Shown: positions 1 through 11,254, counted from the stretch's first letter. The stretch is DNA of 46,941 bases from an uncultured Lachnospiraceae bacterium (GCA_905207905.1 CAJLNC010000010.1:1-46941); one strand, 5' to 3'. Translations and numbers: made by a program. Notes: generated by a model from the sequence alone, not told the origin.

Positions 1-300
1 GCCAGCGGCAGCAATGACAGGGAAATTGCCGATGCAATGTGGCTAATCTCTCTGTACTTCCTCCTTGATTTTTAAAAACGGCTTCCCGTTCAGATCAATC
101 TGCATTCTTACAGTCATTTTACAAGTATACCACAGCCTCCAAAAAAAGGCTAGATATAAATTGCAGGATTCTTCATAAAATTGAGGACGAAAATTTTGGT
201 ACTGCTCACGCCACGCTCAGCCGCATGCATTTGTAGGGTAAACCGCAGCAAATTCATTCCAGCCGCTATCATCCCTTATGTTCGCCTTCCGATTGCCCTG
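1..300. other. Window edge without a clear gene
   Basis: No convincing gene was found here. On the minus strand a 24-codon reading frame (43-117) starts six bases downstream of a TATACT box (124-129) with no ribosome binding site. It could be a leaderless peptide, the start of a frameshifted gene running off the window edge, or chance. The rest is featureless. Confidence 0.4.
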
Positions 301-882
301 CTAACGGGCACTCCTCCCCGGCCGATCTTCCTTCGGATCCCAAATCAGCCCCTGGCAAACCTTTTCCACCTCTGCCTCCCCCTTCAACTGCCGAAGCAGA
401 CTTAAGGAAAAGGGAACCGCCGTTCCCATGCCCCGGCTGGTGGTCACCTGCCCGGAAACCTCTACCATGTTCTCAGTCACAGACGCTCCTTCCAGCTGGT
501 CCTCAAACCCCGGATGGCACACAGCCCGCTCTCCTTTCAGAAGTCCCAGTTTTCCCAGTACGCTGGGGGCTGCACAGATGGCTGCCAACCGTTTTCCTTG
601 CGCCTTCGCCTCCTTCAACGTCACAGCCAGTTCCTGATGTTCTCCAAGATGCAGGGTACCCGGCATCCCTCCCGGCAATACAAACAGGGTGCCGTCTGCA
701 AAGTCACATTCCTCAAACAGGGCATCTGCAAGCACCGGGATTCTATGGCTTCCCATCACCTGCCTGTTTCCATTGATAGAAACCGTGCACACCTCAATTC
801 CGCCTCTTCTCAGTACATCTACCACTGTAAGGCCTTCGATTTCTTCAAATCCATCTGCCAAAAAAACATATACCTTCTCCAT
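301..882 (-). CDS. DJ-1/PfpI (ThiJ) family protein
   Basis: This 193-residue protein has the single-domain flavodoxin-like fold of the DJ-1/PfpI superfamily. The nucleophile-elbow cysteine is visible at about residue 103 (AAICAAPSVLG), and the partner glutamate of DJ-1 is at residue 16 (GFEEIEG). Members act as cytosolic glyoxalase/deglycase-like or redox-responsive proteins, and database names such as thiazole biosynthesis ThiJ are historical. The ATG start follows AGAAAGGAAG. The last ten or so residues are basic and proline-rich and extend past the usual end of the family. It is divergently transcribed from the CYTH gene. The exact substrate cannot be told from sequence. Confidence 0.85.
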   Translation of the reverse strand: MEKVYVFLADGFEEIEGLTVVDVLRRGGIEVCTVSINGNRQVMGSHRIPVLADALFEECDFADGTLFVLPGGMPGTLHLGEHQELAVTLKEAKAQGKRLAAICAAPSVLGKLGLLKGERAVCHPGFEDQLEGASVTENMVEVSGQVTTSRGMGTAVPFSLSLLRQLKGEAEVEKVCQGLIWDPKEDRPGRSAR

Positions 883-1161
883 CTGACTGCCTTCCTTTCT
901 TATCTTTTCCTCCGCCAGTATTCACTCATGGATATTTTAGCAGACCTTCTTCTGCTTTTCCATAGAAAAATCTTTGGTTTTATAGTGTTTCCACGACTTT
1001 CTTCAATTTTTCTGTTATTTTCCACATTTCTGTGGTATGCTCATTTTTATAATCCAAAATCAAAGGATGTTGCAAAACACCTGCAGCGGCACTTCCCTTT
1101 GCCAGTAAAACAGCAGAAACGCAATGTTTCTGACATTACTCTCTTACACAGGAGGTTACTC

Positions 1162-1713
1162 ATGGAAATCGAACGCAAATATCTGATCCACAAGCTTCCC
1201 GAAAATCTGGAAACCTATCCCTGTCATCTCATTGAACAGGCCTATCTTTGCACTAAACCGGTGGTACGGATTCGCCGCCAGGATGACGATTATATCCTCA
1301 CCTACAAAGGCTCCGGCCTGATGTCCAGGGAGGAATACAATCTTCCCCTGACAGAGTCTGCCTATGGGCACCTACTTGCCAAAGCGGACGGAACTGTGAT
1401 CACCAAAAAACGATATGTGCTTCCTCTTAAAGACCATGGTGTTTCAGCGCCAAATGCCGCCCGGCCGCCCCTGGCTGCCCAGGATATCCGCCCGGTTTCA
1501 GAAACCCATTCATCTTTGGAAATGAACGCCTTAAAAATTGAACTGGACATTTTTTCCGGCGAATGGCAGGGCCTCACAATCGCAGAGGTGGAATTTCCCG
1601 AGGAAGAAACCGCCCGCCGCTTTCATCCCCCTGTATGGTTTGGGGAGGAAGTAACCTTTGACGGCCATTACCACAATTCCTGGCTCAGCCAGCACCGCAG
1701 GAGCGAACTTTGA
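1162..1713 (+). CDS. CYTH domain-containing protein (triphosphate tunnel enzyme family)
   Basis: The protein has 183 residues. The N-terminal MEIERKYL carries the ExExK signature of CYTH enzymes (adenylyl cyclase class IV, thiamine triphosphatase, inorganic triphosphatase). Alternating basic and acidic residues follow (VRIRR, KIELDIF, IAEVEFP) and would line the metal- and triphosphate-binding beta tunnel. I chose the ATG at 1162 because AGGAGG lies just before it. The same frame stays open far upstream, back to 514, antisense to the DJ-1 gene, but that part looks non-coding. Between the KKRYVLPL and KIELDIF strands there is a Pro/Ala-rich stretch of about 30 residues that is longer than usual for the family. 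The activity is probably hydrolysis of a triphosphate; the substrate is unknown. Confidence 0.8.
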   Translation: MEIERKYLIHKLPENLETYPCHLIEQAYLCTKPVVRIRRQDDDYILTYKGSGLMSREEYNLPLTESAYGHLLAKADGTVITKKRYVLPLKDHGVSAPNAARPPLAAQDIRPVSETHSSLEMNALKIELDIFSGEWQGLTIAEVEFPEEETARRFHPPVWFGEEVTFDGHYHNSWLSQHRRSEL

Positions 1714-1736
1714 AAAACAAGCCCGTAACTGGCAGG

Positions 1737-1788
1737 CTGCAACCGCCGGTTGACATATTGAAAAGCCCCGGTTGGTAGTCTGCAACCG
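1737..1788. promoter_or_regulatory. Candidate operator with paired CTGCAACCG repeats
   Basis: The short gap before the membrane HTH gene holds two direct copies of CTGCAACCG (1737-1745 and 1780-1788) and two GGTTG complements (1748-1752 and 1770-1774), giving overlapping inverted repeats. A TTGACA at 1750-1755 lies inside, with only a poor -10 match downstream. This is a plausible autoregulatory site for the HTH protein, by inference only. Confidence 0.3.
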
Positions 1789-1838
1789 AAAAAATTGATA
1801 AACTTACTCCAACATTCCACATAAGGAGGACCCTATTT

Positions 1839-2861
1839 ATGATCTTTGCAGACAAATTGATTCAGCTGCGAAAAAAAAGCGGATGGTCTCAGGAGGACTT
1901 GGCAGAACAGATGAATGTATCCAGGCAATCGGTATCCAAGTGGGAGGGTGCCCAGTCTATCCCGGATCTGGAAAAAATGATACGCCTCTCCAGGCTCTTC
2001 GGTGTGAGCACCGATTATCTGTTAAAGGATGAGATCGAGGATATGCCAGGAACCAGTTCGGCTGTTGACCCTTCAAAGAACGAAACAGCGGCTTCCCTAA
2101 AAAAGGTATCTCTGGAGGAAGCCAGCCAGTTTCTTCAGGTAAAGGCTGACACTGCCAGACCCATTGCAGGTGGAACCTTTCTTTGTATTCTCTCCCCCAT
2201 CTGCCTGCTGCTTCTTGGGGCTGCCAGCGAATCGCCCCGATACGGTATCCGTGAAAATACAGCCGCCGGAATCGGTATGATCGTACTGCTGACCCTTGCA
2301 GCCATTGCAGTGACTGTCTTTATTTCAAACGGCAGCAAAACAGCCCCCTACAAATATCTGGAGGAAGCCTCTTTTGAGACCGAATACGGTGTGGACGGTA
2401 TGGTCCGGGAACGAAAAGCGCAGTATCAGGAACAGTATCATCGAAGCAACATTCTTGGTGCCTGTCTGTGCATCCTCTCCCTGGTTCCCCTGTTTTTGGG
2501 GATCATGATCAACGATGAAAATGATTTTCTCATGGTCATGATGCTTTCCATAATGCTGGTTCTCATTGGTATCGGTGTTTTTCTTTTTGTTCAGGCAGGC
2601 ATCATCTGGGCCAGTTTTGAAAAACTGCTGCAGGAGGGCGATTACACAAAAGCGAAAAAAGAAAAACAACCTTTGCTGACCGCAGTATCCCTGATCTACT
2701 GGCTGATCGTCACTGCCATTTTCCTTGCGCTCCTCTTCGCCAGACAGAACGGATCTGACTGGGGCAACTGGCGGGAGACAGACTGGATCATCTGGCCTGT
2801 GGCAGGAGTCTTGTATCCTGCCGTGGTGATGCTCTGTAATCTGTTTACGAAAAAACGGTAG
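1839..2861 (+). CDS. XRE-family HTH regulator with C-terminal membrane domain
   Basis: The protein has 340 residues. Residues 1-65 form an XRE/Cro-type helix-turn-helix (WSQEDLAEQMNVSRQSVSKW), with the typical tail DYLLKDE. A polar linker to about residue 105 is followed by roughly six hydrophobic segments (near residues 112-130, 145-168, 205-228, 235-262, 287-306 and 318-333). The architecture is that of the membrane-anchored HTH proteins common in Firmicutes, which are thought to link an envelope signal to transcription. Start and RBS (ATAAGGAGGA) are well placed. Targets are unknown; the repeats just upstream may be its own operator. Confidence 0.8.
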   Translation: MIFADKLIQLRKKSGWSQEDLAEQMNVSRQSVSKWEGAQSIPDLEKMIRLSRLFGVSTDYLLKDEIEDMPGTSSAVDPSKNETAASLKKVSLEEASQFLQVKADTARPIAGGTFLCILSPICLLLLGAASESPRYGIRENTAAGIGMIVLLTLAAIAVTVFISNGSKTAPYKYLEEASFETEYGVDGMVRERKAQYQEQYHRSNILGACLCILSLVPLFLGIMINDENDFLMVMMLSIMLVLIGIGVFLFVQAGIIWASFEKLLQEGDYTKAKKEKQPLLTAVSLIYWLIVTAIFLALLFARQNGSDWGNWRETDWIIWPVAGVLYPAVVMLCNLFTKKR

Positions 2862-3143
2862 TGCTTTGAAATGAGGAGCTCATGTGCCAAACCTCCCTCT
2901 GCTCCTGGCAGATCAGACGGATTGACGCATTGGCATTCAGCCCAGCAAGGACAGAGGCGAGCTGGCGAAGCATTTGCCAGAATCAGCGTGCATTTCGATA
3001 TAAAAATAAAAGAAATCGGGAATGGATGAACCAGGTGTTTCAAAAGCGAGCTTCCGATCTTACTGGATCTGCTTTCTCTCCCTGTTAAAAAATCTGCATG
3101 AAAACAAAATTTTCAGATGTATAGACATTTCCTATGCCAGAAA
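2862..3143. other. Intergenic region downstream of the HTH gene
   Basis: This region lies between the HTH gene and the rpoC terminator. Reading frames on both strands are short and lack ribosome binding sites or recognisable domains. I see nothing functional here except that the two flanking genes converge. Confidence 0.4.
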
Positions 3144-3187
3144 AACGCAAGCGATACTGGATCCAATAACCAAGTATCGCTTGCGTT
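3140..3187 (-). terminator. Intrinsic terminator of rpoBC
   Basis: A perfect 15-bp stem (3144-3158 with 3173-3187) with a 14-base loop is followed on the minus strand by a T run. It lies about 100 bases past the rpoC stop. The T run follows the stem only when read on the minus strand. Confidence 0.85.
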
Positions 3188-3289
3188 TCATTTGCATCAT
3201 TCTATTTCGTCAGCAATCATTCCAGTTGCTTTTGGCGATCGCCTCTGTTGCCAAATTCAACATCCAGTTTTGGCAGACCAGAAAGTATC

Positions 3290-6200
3290 TTACTCTTCCG
3301 TCTCTTCTTCGACTGCGGATTCCTCTGCGGTTTCTTCCACATCCTCATCCAGGTCAAAAGCTTCCTCCAGATTCAGCTCTTCTGCTTCATTTGGCTCCTT
3401 CTCAAGAAGCTCTTCCATTTCCTCCGGGAACTCCTCCTTGGAAAGCTTTTCCTCCAAAGCAGCCTGAATCTCCATCTCTGTGTTAAGACGCACATTGCGG
3501 TAGCGTTTCATACCGGTTCCGGCAGGGATCAGCTTACCGATGATTACGTTCTCCTTCAGACCGATCAGGGGATCCACCTTACCCTTGATAGCAGCCTCTG
3601 TGAGGACCTTGGTGGTTTCCTGGAAGGAAGCGGCTGATAAGAAGGAATTGGTAGCCAGAGAAGCCTTTGTGATACCCAGCATGATCTGTTTTGCCTCTGC
3701 CGGCTTTTTGCCCTCTGCAATCATCTGTTCATTGATATCTTCCAATTCCAGAGCATCCACCAGTGTACCCGGAAGCAGATCCGTATCTCCGTTATCCTCA
3801 ATGCGGACCTTCTTCAGCATCTGGCGCACCAGCACCTCGATGTGCTTATCGCTGATTTCCACACCCTGAAGGCGGTATACACGCTGTACCTCGCGAAGCA
3901 TGTAATCCTGCACTGCGTTGACACCCTTGATCTTTAAGATATCATGGGGATTTACACTACCTTCTGTCAGCTCGTCACCGGCCTCCAGATAAGCGCCGTC
4001 CATTACCTTGATCCTGGATCCGTAGGGGATCAGATAGGTCTTGGCAACTCCGTTCTCCTCATCTGTCACCGTGATCTCACGCTTCTTCTTGGTATCCTTG
4101 ATCTCCACCCGTCCCGGAATCTCTGTGATGATAGCAAGACCCTTGGGCTTTCTGGCCTCAAACAGCTCTTCCACACGGGGAAGACCCTGGGTGATATCGC
4201 CGCCGGCCACACCGCCGGTATGGAAAGTACGCATGGTCAGCTGAGTACCCGGCTCACCGATGGACTGAGCTGCAATAATACCAACCGTCTCTCCAACCTG
4301 CACGGCCTCACCGGTAGCCATGTTGGAACCGTAGCACTTCGCGCAGATACCGTTGTGTGACTTACAGGTAAGGATGGTACGAATCTTGATCTTCTTGAAG
4401 GATTCTCCATTCTCATCCACACCGTCCTGCATAATCTTGGCAGCACGCTTGGGTGTGATCATATGGTTTGCCTTCACGATCACTTCCCCGTTCTTATCAT
4501 AAATGGTCTCGCAGGAGAAACGTCCTGTGATACGTTCCTGCAGGCTCTCAATCTCTTCTTTTCCGTCTGTAAACTCTTTTACATACATACCGGGGATCTC
4601 GTCTCTGCCCTCGGCACAGTCCACATCCCGAATAATCAGCTCCTGAGATACATCTACCATTCGTCTGGTCAGGTAACCGGAGTCCGCGGTACGAAGAGCC
4701 GTATCGGACAGACCTTTACGTGCTCCGTGAGCGGACATGAAGTACTCCAATACGTCCAGACCTTCACGGAAATTGGACTTGATGGGCAGCTCAATGGTGT
4801 GGCCGGTGGTATCTGCCATCAATCCACGCATACCTGCCAGCTGTTTGATCTGCTTATCAGAACCACGGGCGCCGGAGTCCGCCATCATAAAGATGTTGTT
4901 GTACTTATCCAGTCCTCCTAACAGCGCTTTGGTCAGCTTATCATCTGTCTCTTTCCAGGTCTCCACTACCTCTTTATAACGCTCTTCTTCTGTGATCAGA
5001 CCGCGCTTGTAGTTTCTTGCGATCTTATCCACCGTATCCTGCGCCTCCTTGATCATCTGAGGCTTCTCTGGCGGCACGGTCATATCGGAAATAGATACAG
5101 TCATGGCCGCTCTGGTGGAATATTTGTAACCCATTGATTTAATATCATCCAAAACTTCAGCGGTCTTGGTGGCTCCATGGGTATTAATAACTTTTTCAAG
5201 GATCTGCTTTAAGCCCTTCTTGCCTACATGGAAGTCTACCTCCAGTTTCAGCTCATTGCCCAGAATACTCCGATCCACAAAGCCAAGATCCTGGGGCAGG
5301 ATCTCATTAAACAGGAAACGGCCCAGAGTAGATTCCACGATAGCACTCTGAATCTCTCCCTCCGCATTTTTCCTGCTCATGCGGACTTTAATCTTGCTCT
5401 GCAGTGTAATGGCCTTATTTTCGTAAGCCAGAATGGCTTCATTTACATCCTTGTAGATACCGCCCTCTCCCTTTGCTCCCGGACGCTCCTGGGTCAGATA
5501 ATAGATACCCAACACCATATCCTGGGAAGGAACTGCCACCGGGCCTCCGTCAGAAGGCTTCAGCAGGTTATTGGGAGATAACAGCAGGAACCGGCACTCT
5601 GCCTGGGCTTCCACAGAAAGGGGCAGATGCACAGCCATCTGGTCGCCGTCAAAGTCTGCGTTAAACGCCGTACATACCAGAGGATGCAGCTTGATAGCCT
5701 TACCTTCTACCAGAATGGGTTCAAATGCCTGAATACCCAGTCTGTGAAGAGTAGGAGCACGGTTTAACATTACCGGATGTTCTTTGATCACTTCCTCCAG
5801 CACATCCCAAACTTCCGGCTGGAGACGCTCCACCATCTTCTTGGCGTTTTTAATATTGTGAGAAGTTCCGTTGGCCACCAGCTCCTTCATAACAAAGGGC
5901 TTAAACAGCTCAATGGCCATCTCCTTCGGCAGACCGCACTGATAGATCTTCAGCTCCGGTCCTACCACGATAACGGAACGGCCGGAATAGTCTACACGCT
6001 TACCTAACAGGTTCTGACGGAAACGTCCGGACTTACCTTTCAGCATATCAGAAAGAGATTTCAGCGCCCGGTTGCCGGGACCAGTCACCGGACGGCCTCG
6101 GCGGCCGTTGTCAATCAGGGCATCCACGGCCTCCTGAAGCATTCTCTTTTCGTTTCTTACAATAATGTCAGGAGCTCCCAGCTCCAGCAGCCGTTTCAAA

Positions 6201-7024
6201 CGGTTGTTCCGGTTGATGATCCGGCGGTACAGGTCATTTAAATCGGAGGTAGCAAAACGGCCTCCATCCAGCTGCACCATAGGACGAAGATCTGGCGGAA
6301 TTACCGGGATGGCTGTCATTACCATCCACTCCGGACGGTTTCCGGACTCCCGGAAGGCCTCCACTACTTCCAGTCTCTTGATGATTCTGGCCTTTTTCTG
6401 TCCGGTGGCATCTTTTAATCCCCGGTTCAGCTCTGCGGATTCCTTTTCCAGGTCAATGGCTTCCAAAAGCTCCTTGATGGACTCAGCGCCCATACCTACC
6501 CGGAAGGTGTCTCCCCACTTTTCTCTGGCATCCTGATACTCCCGCTCTGTCAGCACCTGCTTGTAGGACAGGTCGCTGGTGCCTTTATCCAGCACAATGT
6601 AATTGGCAAAATAGAGCACCTTCTCCAGAGTTCTGGGAGACAGATCCAGAATCAGCCCCATTCTGGAAGGAATTCCCTTGAAGTACCAGATATGGGATAC
6701 CGGAGCTGCCAGGTCGATATGTCCCATACGCTCACGGCGCACAGAAGCCTTTGTGACTTCCACGCCGCAGCGGTCGCAGACAACGCCTTTATAACGAATT
6801 TTTTTATATTTACCACAGTGACACTCCCAATCCTTGCTGGGACCAAAAATACGCTCACAGTACAGACCGTCTTTTTCCGGCTTCAGCGTCCTGTAGTTAA
6901 TGGTTTCCGGCTTTTTTACCTCCCCGTGGGACCACTCTCTGATCTTTTCCGGAGATGCCAGGCCGATTTTAATTGCGTCAAACGTCATCGGCTGATACGT
7001 TTCATTGTTTGTAATTTCTGGCAT
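3290..7024 (-). CDS. rpoC: DNA-directed RNA polymerase subunit beta'
   Basis: This is the beta' subunit of RNA polymerase, 1244 residues. Visible landmarks are the N-terminal zinc ribbon (ECHCGKYKK and [10 protein letters not shown], about residues 57-80), the catalytic Mg-binding loop NADFDGDQM (about residue 455), the second zinc site ([11 protein letters not shown]) and the trigger-loop region ([10 protein letters not shown]). I start it at MPEITN because a GAAAGGAGT site precedes that ATG and overlaps the rpoB stop; the 12 extra upstream codons lie inside the end of rpoB. The gap to rpoB is 13 bases, so the two are cotranscribed. The last 50 or so residues are strikingly acidic (runs of Glu/Asp), matching a similar tail on the beta subunit. 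Confidence 0.98.
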   Translation of the reverse strand: MPEITNNETYQPMTFDAIKIGLASPEKIREWSHGEVKKPETINYRTLKPEKDGLYCERIFGPSKDWECHCGKYKKIRYKGVVCDRCGVEVTKASVRRERMGHIDLAAPVSHIWYFKGIPSRMGLILDLSPRTLEKVLYFANYIVLDKGTSDLSYKQVLTEREYQDAREKWGDTFRVGMGAESIKELLEAIDLEKESAELNRGLKDATGQKKARIIKRLEVVEAFRESGNRPEWMVMTAIPVIPPDLRPMVQLDGGRFATSDLNDLYRRIINRNNRLKRLLELGAPDIIVRNEKRMLQEAVDALIDNGRRGRPVTGPGNRALKSLSDMLKGKSGRFRQNLLGKRVDYSGRSVIVVGPELKIYQCGLPKEMAIELFKPFVMKELVANGTSHNIKNAKKMVERLQPEVWDVLEEVIKEHPVMLNRAPTLHRLGIQAFEPILVEGKAIKLHPLVCTAFNADFDGDQMAVHLPLSVEAQAECRFLLLSPNNLLKPSDGGPVAVPSQDMVLGIYYLTQERPGAKGEGGIYKDVNEAILAYENKAITLQSKIKVRMSRKNAEGEIQSAIVESTLGRFLFNEILPQDLGFVDRSILGNELKLEVDFHVGKKGLKQILEKVINTHGATKTAEVLDDIKSMGYKYSTRAAMTVSISDMTVPPEKPQMIKEAQDTVDKIARNYKRGLITEEERYKEVVETWKETDDKLTKALLGGLDKYNNIFMMADSGARGSDKQIKQLAGMRGLMADTTGHTIELPIKSNFREGLDVLEYFMSAHGARKGLSDTALRTADSGYLTRRMVDVSQELIIRDVDCAEGRDEIPGMYVKEFTDGKEEIESLQERITGRFSCETIYDKNGEVIVKANHMITPKRAAKIMQDGVDENGESFKKIKIRTILTCKSHNGICAKCYGSNMATGEAVQVGETVGIIAAQSIGEPGTQLTMRTFHTGGVAGGDITQGLPRVEELFEARKPKGLAIITEIPGRVEIKDTKKKREITVTDEENGVAKTYLIPYGSRIKVMDGAYLEAGDELTEGSVNPHDILKIKGVNAVQDYMLREVQRVYRLQGVEISDKHIEVLVRQMLKKVRIEDNGDTDLLPGTLVDALELEDINEQMIAEGKKPAEAKQIMLGITKASLATNSFLSAASFQETTKVLTEAAIKGKVDPLIGLKENVIIGKLIPAGTGMKRYRNVRLNTEMEIQAALEEKLSKEEFPEEMEELLEKEPNEAEELNLEEAFDLDEDVEETAEESAVEEETEE

Positions 7025-7037
7025 GATGGTACTCCTT

Positions 7038-10000
7038 TCACTCTTCGTCAAAGCTTTCATCCAGGTCTATAAAATCATCCTCTTCGCTGGTCTCTTCTTC
7101 CACATCCACCAGTTCTTCTCCTGCGAACTCCTGCTGGCTGAAGCCGTGAGCGCCAAATGATTCGTTCTGATTGTATTTTCTGTCACCCTCGATCACTGAA
7201 CGAAGATCCGTATCACCGTAATCAACAGTTTCCATAATCTCAACTTCTGTATTGTCTTCTCTCAAGACTCTCACATCCAGTCCAAGAGACTGCAGCTCCT
7301 TCAGCAATACTTTGAAGGACTCAGGAACTCCCGGTTCCGGAATGTTATCTCCCTTGATAATGGCCTCATAGGTCTTTACACGTCCAACCACATCATCGGA
7401 TTTCACGGTCAGGATCTCCTGCAATGTGTAAGACGCACCGTAAGCCTCCAGAGCCCAAACCTCCATCTCTCCGAAACGCTGTCCGCCGAACTGAGCCTTA
7501 CCGCCCAGAGGCTGCTGAGTAACCAGAGAGTAGGGGCCGGTAGAACGGGCATGAATCTTATCGTCTACCAGATGATGGAGCTTCAGATAATGCATGTGTC
7601 CGATGGTGGTAGGGCTGTCGAAGTATTCGCCGGTACGGCCATCCCGCAGCAGCACCTTACCGTCTCTGGAAATGGGCACGCCCTTCCAGAGTGCTCTGTG
7701 ATCCCGGTTCTCATACAGATAATCCAGAACCTCCGGCAGCAGCTCATCTCCATGCTTTTCTTTAAATTCATCCCACTCCAGATTCACATAATCATTGGCC
7801 AGATCCAGAGTGTCCATAATATCATCCTCGTTCGCGCCGTCAAACACTGGAGTTGCCACGTTAAAGCCAAGAGCCTTGGCTGCCAGACTTAAATGGATCT
7901 CCAATACCTGTCCGATATTCATACGGGACGGCACGCCCAGAGGATTCAACACGATGTCCAGGGGACGTCCATTGGGCAGGAAGGGCATATCTTCCACCGG
8001 AAGCACACGGGAAACCACACCCTTATTACCGTGACGGCCTGCCATCTTATCACCCACAGAGATCTTTCTCTTCTGGGCAATGTAAATGCGCACAGACTGG
8101 TTTACTCCCGGAGGCAGTTCATCGCCGTTCTCTCTGGTAAAGATCTTGGCATCCACTACGATGCCGTACTCACCGTGGGGAACCTTCAGGGAGGTGTCTC
8201 TCACCTCTCTGGCCTTCTCACCAAAAATGGCTCTCAGCAGCCGCTCCTCAGCAGTCAGTTCCGTCTCTCCCTTGGGGGTTACCTTACCTACCAGGATATC
8301 TCCTGCACGAACCTCCGCGCCAATGCGGATGATTCCTCTCTCATCCAGATCCTTCAGGGCATCGTCTCCAACACCTGGAACGTCTCTGGTAATCTCCTCC
8401 GGTCCCAGCTTGGTATCCCGGGACTCTGCCTCATATTCTTCAATATGAATGGAGGTATATACATCATCCATAACCAGCTTTTCGCTTAACAGAACCGCAT
8501 CCTCGTAGTTATAACCTTCCCAGGTCATAAATCCGATCAGGGGGTTCTTTCCAAGAGCGATCTCACCCATGGAGGTGGATGCTCCGTCTGCGATCACAGC
8601 GCCTGCCTCAACCCGTTCCCCCTTAGAGACGATGGGTCTCTGGTTATAACAGTTGCTCTGGTTACTTCTTACAAATTTTCTCAGACGATACTCATCCTTC
8701 GTGCCGTCCTCCGCCTTGATCACAATCCGCTTGGACTCTGCACATTCCACTACACCGGCCCGCTTTGCCACCACGCAGACACCGGAGTCCACAGCAGCTT
8801 TCACTTCCATACCGGTTCCCACTACCGGAGCTTCGGTGGTGAGAAGAGGCACTGCCTGACGTTGCATGTTGGATCCCATCAGAGCACGGTTGGCGTCATC
8901 GTTCTGCAGGAAGGGAATCAGCGCCGTAGCTACGGAGAATACCATCTTCGGGGACACGTCCATGTACTCAAAACGGGTTCTCTCATACTCCTGGGTCTCA
9001 TCCTGATAACGGCCGGACACATTCTTATTGATAAAGTGTCCTTCCTCATCCAGAGGCGTATTCGCCTGAGCTACATGGTAATTATCTTCCTCATCTGCAG
9101 TCATATAAACCACATCTTCCGTAACTCTGGGATTCTGAGGATCGCTTCTGTCTACCACCCGGTAGGGGGCCTCCACAAATCCATATTCATTGATCCGGGC
9201 ATAGCATGCCAGGGAGTTGATCAGTCCGATATTGGGACCCTCAGGCGTCTCAATAGGACACATTCTTCCATAATGGGAATAGTGAACGTCTCGCACCTCG
9301 AAACCGGCGCGGTCTCTGGAAAGACCGCCAGGGCCCAGGGCAGACAGACGGCGCTTATGGGTCAGCTCACCCAACGGGTTGTTCTGATCCATGAACTGGG
9401 ACAGCTGGGAAGATCCGAAGAACTCCTTCACAGCAGCCGTCACCGGTTTGATATTAATGAGAGACTGGGGTGTGATTCCCTCCAGCTCCTGAGTGGTCAT
9501 TCGCTCACGTACCACTCTCTCCAGTCTGGAGAGACCGATGCGGTACTGGTTCTGAAGCAGCTCTCCCACAGCACGGATCCGGCGGTTGCCCAGATGGTCA
9601 ATGTCATCCTCATTGCCAAGGCCGTACTCCAGATGCATATTGTAGTTAATAGAAGCAATGATATCTTCCTTAGTAATATGTTTGGGAATCAGCTCATGTA
9701 CCGACCTGCGGATAGCATCTTTGCGCTCCTCCTCATCGGTATATTCTTCCAGTATCTTTTTTAAAGCCGGGTAATATACTAATTCTGTAATTCCGAGATC
9801 CTTGGGATTGCATTCTACGTATTTGGTCAGATCCACCATCATACTGGAGAGCACTTTCACATTGCGCTCCTCTGTCTGGATCATCACATAGGGTACGCCT
9901 GCGTTCTGGATCTCATCTGCCAGCTCTCTGGTCACCTGAGTACCTGCCTCAGCCAGGATCTCTCCGGTATTCTCATCCACCACATCCTCTGCCAGGAACT

Positions 10001-10874
10001 GCCCGGTGATCCGATTTCTGAGAAGCAGCTTTTTGTTGAATTTATAACGGCCCACTTTTGCCAGATCGTATCTTCTGGCATCAAAGAACATGCTGGTGAT
10101 CAGACTCTCTGCGCTCTCCACTGCCAGAGGCTCGCCGGGGCGAATCTTCTTATACAGCTCCAAAAGGCCGTCCTGATAGCTCTCTGCGGTATCCTTGGTA
10201 AGGCTGGCCAGAATCTTGGGCTCCTCCCCGAACAGTTCCAGGATTTCCGCATTGGTTCCAAAGCCCAGAGCCCGGATCAGCACCGTGATGGGCACCTTTC
10301 TGGTTCTATCTACACGAACATAGAAAACATCATTGGAGTCTGTCTCATATTCCAGCCATGCACCACGGTTGGGAATAACGGTACAGGAATAAAGTTCTTT
10401 ACCTATCTTATCATGGGCGATTCCATAATAAATACCAGGAGAACGCACCAGCTGACTGACGATAACACGCTCAGCACCATTGATCACGAAGGTGCCGGTG
10501 TCTGTCATCAACGGCAGATCACCCATGAAAATATCATGCTCACTGATCTCATCATTCTCTTTATTATGGAGTCTTACCTTTACTTTCAACGGTGCCGCAA
10601 ATGTAGCATCATGCTCTGCGCACTGCTCAATGGTGTACTTAGTGTCATTCACGCACAGTGTAAAATCCACGAATTCCAGACTGAGTTTTCCGCTGTAGTC
10701 CTCAATCGGGGAAATATCATCAAAGACCTCTTTGAGTCCCTCATCCAGAAACCACTGGTAGGAATCTTTCTGAACCTCAATGAGATTCGGCATCTCAAGA
10801 ACTTCCTTCTGACGTGAATAACTCATACGAAAGCTTTTACCATTAGCAATGGGACGTATCCTGTTTTTCTCCAT
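7038..10874 (-). CDS. rpoB: DNA-directed RNA polymerase subunit beta
   Basis: This is the beta subunit of RNA polymerase, 1278 residues and full length. The rifampicin-binding segment is intact and of the sensitive type ([12 protein letters not shown] and [14 protein letters not shown], near residues 480-510), with no classic resistance substitution at the His or Ser positions. The conserved C-terminal region includes the [20 protein letters not shown] element. The C-terminus carries an acidic Glu/Asp-rich tail of about 30 residues. The gene opens with MEKNRIRP and has its own strong promoter about 130 bases upstream, separate from rplJL. It is followed directly by rpoC. Confidence 0.98.
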   Translation of the reverse strand: MEKNRIRPIANGKSFRMSYSRQKEVLEMPNLIEVQKDSYQWFLDEGLKEVFDDISPIEDYSGKLSLEFVDFTLCVNDTKYTIEQCAEHDATFAAPLKVKVRLHNKENDEISEHDIFMGDLPLMTDTGTFVINGAERVIVSQLVRSPGIYYGIAHDKIGKELYSCTVIPNRGAWLEYETDSNDVFYVRVDRTRKVPITVLIRALGFGTNAEILELFGEEPKILASLTKDTAESYQDGLLELYKKIRPGEPLAVESAESLITSMFFDARRYDLAKVGRYKFNKKLLLRNRITGQFLAEDVVDENTGEILAEAGTQVTRELADEIQNAGVPYVMIQTEERNVKVLSSMMVDLTKYVECNPKDLGITELVYYPALKKILEEYTDEEERKDAIRRSVHELIPKHITKEDIIASINYNMHLEYGLGNEDDIDHLGNRRIRAVGELLQNQYRIGLSRLERVVRERMTTQELEGITPQSLINIKPVTAAVKEFFGSSQLSQFMDQNNPLGELTHKRRLSALGPGGLSRDRAGFEVRDVHYSHYGRMCPIETPEGPNIGLINSLACYARINEYGFVEAPYRVVDRSDPQNPRVTEDVVYMTADEEDNYHVAQANTPLDEEGHFINKNVSGRYQDETQEYERTRFEYMDVSPKMVFSVATALIPFLQNDDANRALMGSNMQRQAVPLLTTEAPVVGTGMEVKAAVDSGVCVVAKRAGVVECAESKRIVIKAEDGTKDEYRLRKFVRSNQSNCYNQRPIVSKGERVEAGAVIADGASTSMGEIALGKNPLIGFMTWEGYNYEDAVLLSEKLVMDDVYTSIHIEEYEAESRDTKLGPEEITRDVPGVGDDALKDLDERGIIRIGAEVRAGDILVGKVTPKGETELTAEERLLRAIFGEKAREVRDTSLKVPHGEYGIVVDAKIFTRENGDELPPGVNQSVRIYIAQKRKISVGDKMAGRHGNKGVVSRVLPVEDMPFLPNGRPLDIVLNPLGVPSRMNIGQVLEIHLSLAAKALGFNVATPVFDGANEDDIMDTLDLANDYVNLEWDEFKEKHGDELLPEVLDYLYENRDHRALWKGVPISRDGKVLLRDGRTGEYFDSPTTIGHMHYLKLHHLVDDKIHARSTGPYSLVTQQPLGGKAQFGGQRFGEMEVWALEAYGASYTLQEILTVKSDDVVGRVKTYEAIIKGDNIPEPGVPESFKVLLKELQSLGLDVRVLREDNTEVEIMETVDYGDTDLRSVIEGDRKYNQNESFGAHGFSQQEFAGEELVDVEEETSEEDDFIDLDESFDEE

Positions 10875-10958
10875 TGATGTTTCACCTCTGTTCTTTCTGC
10901 AAGTTTGTTCGAAACTTCGGAGTATGACCCGCCTGAATTAGGCAACACAAACACACTT

Positions 10959-10977
10959 CAGGGCGTACTACGCCCTG
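10959..10977 (-). promoter_or_regulatory. Perfect palindrome in the rpoB leader
   Basis: Two 9-base arms flank a single central base, about 25 nt downstream of the predicted rpoB transcription start. It could form an RNA hairpin in the leader or be a DNA operator. There is no T run, so it is not a terminator. Confidence 0.5.
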
Positions 10978-11007
10978 GGCATACTCCTGCACAATAGTGC
11001 AACCTAC

Positions 11008-11036
11008 ACTCTAGCACAATCCGGCACAGTTGTCAA
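11008..11036 (-). promoter_or_regulatory. rpoBC promoter
   Basis: On the minus strand TTGACA (11031-11036) and TAGAGT (11008-11013) are separated by exactly 17 bases. This gives a leader of about 125 nt before rpoB and makes rpoBC independent of rplJL. Confidence 0.75.
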
Positions 11037-11049
11037 TCCTTTTTTTATA

Positions 11050-11078
11050 CAAAAAAGAAGTCTGTCAGCAGACTTTTT
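11050..11078 (-). terminator. T-tailed hairpin upstream of the rpoB promoter
   Basis: A 7-bp stem (11058-11064 with 11069-11075) with a 4-base loop is flanked by A and T runs on both sides, so it could terminate in either direction. It sits just upstream of the rpoB -35 box and would act as a second stop for rplJL transcripts. Confidence 0.5.
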
Positions 11079-11085
11079 CGACTGC
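11056..11085 (-). repeat. Junction element, copy A (rplL-rpoB spacer)
   Basis: This 30-base stretch matches the element at 12299-12328 at 24 of 30 positions in the same orientation. Both copies lie downstream of a minus-strand terminator hairpin at a junction of the ribosomal/polymerase cluster. Weaker similarity extends upstream on the minus strand. Confidence 0.5.
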
Positions 11086-11174
11086 AGCAGATCGCTTTGG
11101 CAATGTCTCTCCCGGCCGCAGCCATGCAATCCTGCCAAGCATTTTTGTTTTATTAGGAAGGAATTTCCTAAGGA

Positions 11175-11208
11175 AATAAAAAAACTGCCGAAAAAGATTC
11201 CGGCAGTT
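11175..11208 (-). terminator. Intrinsic terminator of rplJL
   Basis: An 8-bp stem (11183-11190 with 11201-11208) is followed on the minus strand by a T-rich run. It lies about 45 bases past the rplL stop. Confidence 0.85.
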
Positions 11209-11254
11209 CTCCACTCTGGCCCGGGCCTTCGCCCGCAGCCATCCTTTGTCATTC

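Larger units (their letters stand above)
10875..11254. other. rplL-rpoB spacer (contents listed separately)
   Basis: This 380-base spacer holds, in minus-strand order, the rplL terminator, a repeated element related to one before rplJ, a second T-tailed hairpin, the rpoB promoter and a palindrome in the rpoB leader. It has no coding content. Confidence 0.7.

Noticed and set aside
43..117. Leaderless 24-codon peptide gene
   Set aside because: The frame is short, at the window edge and without a ribosome binding site; noted only in the gap description.
7038..10874. Rifampicin-resistance substitution in RpoB
   Set aside because: The key positions of the rifampicin pocket have the sensitive-type residues.
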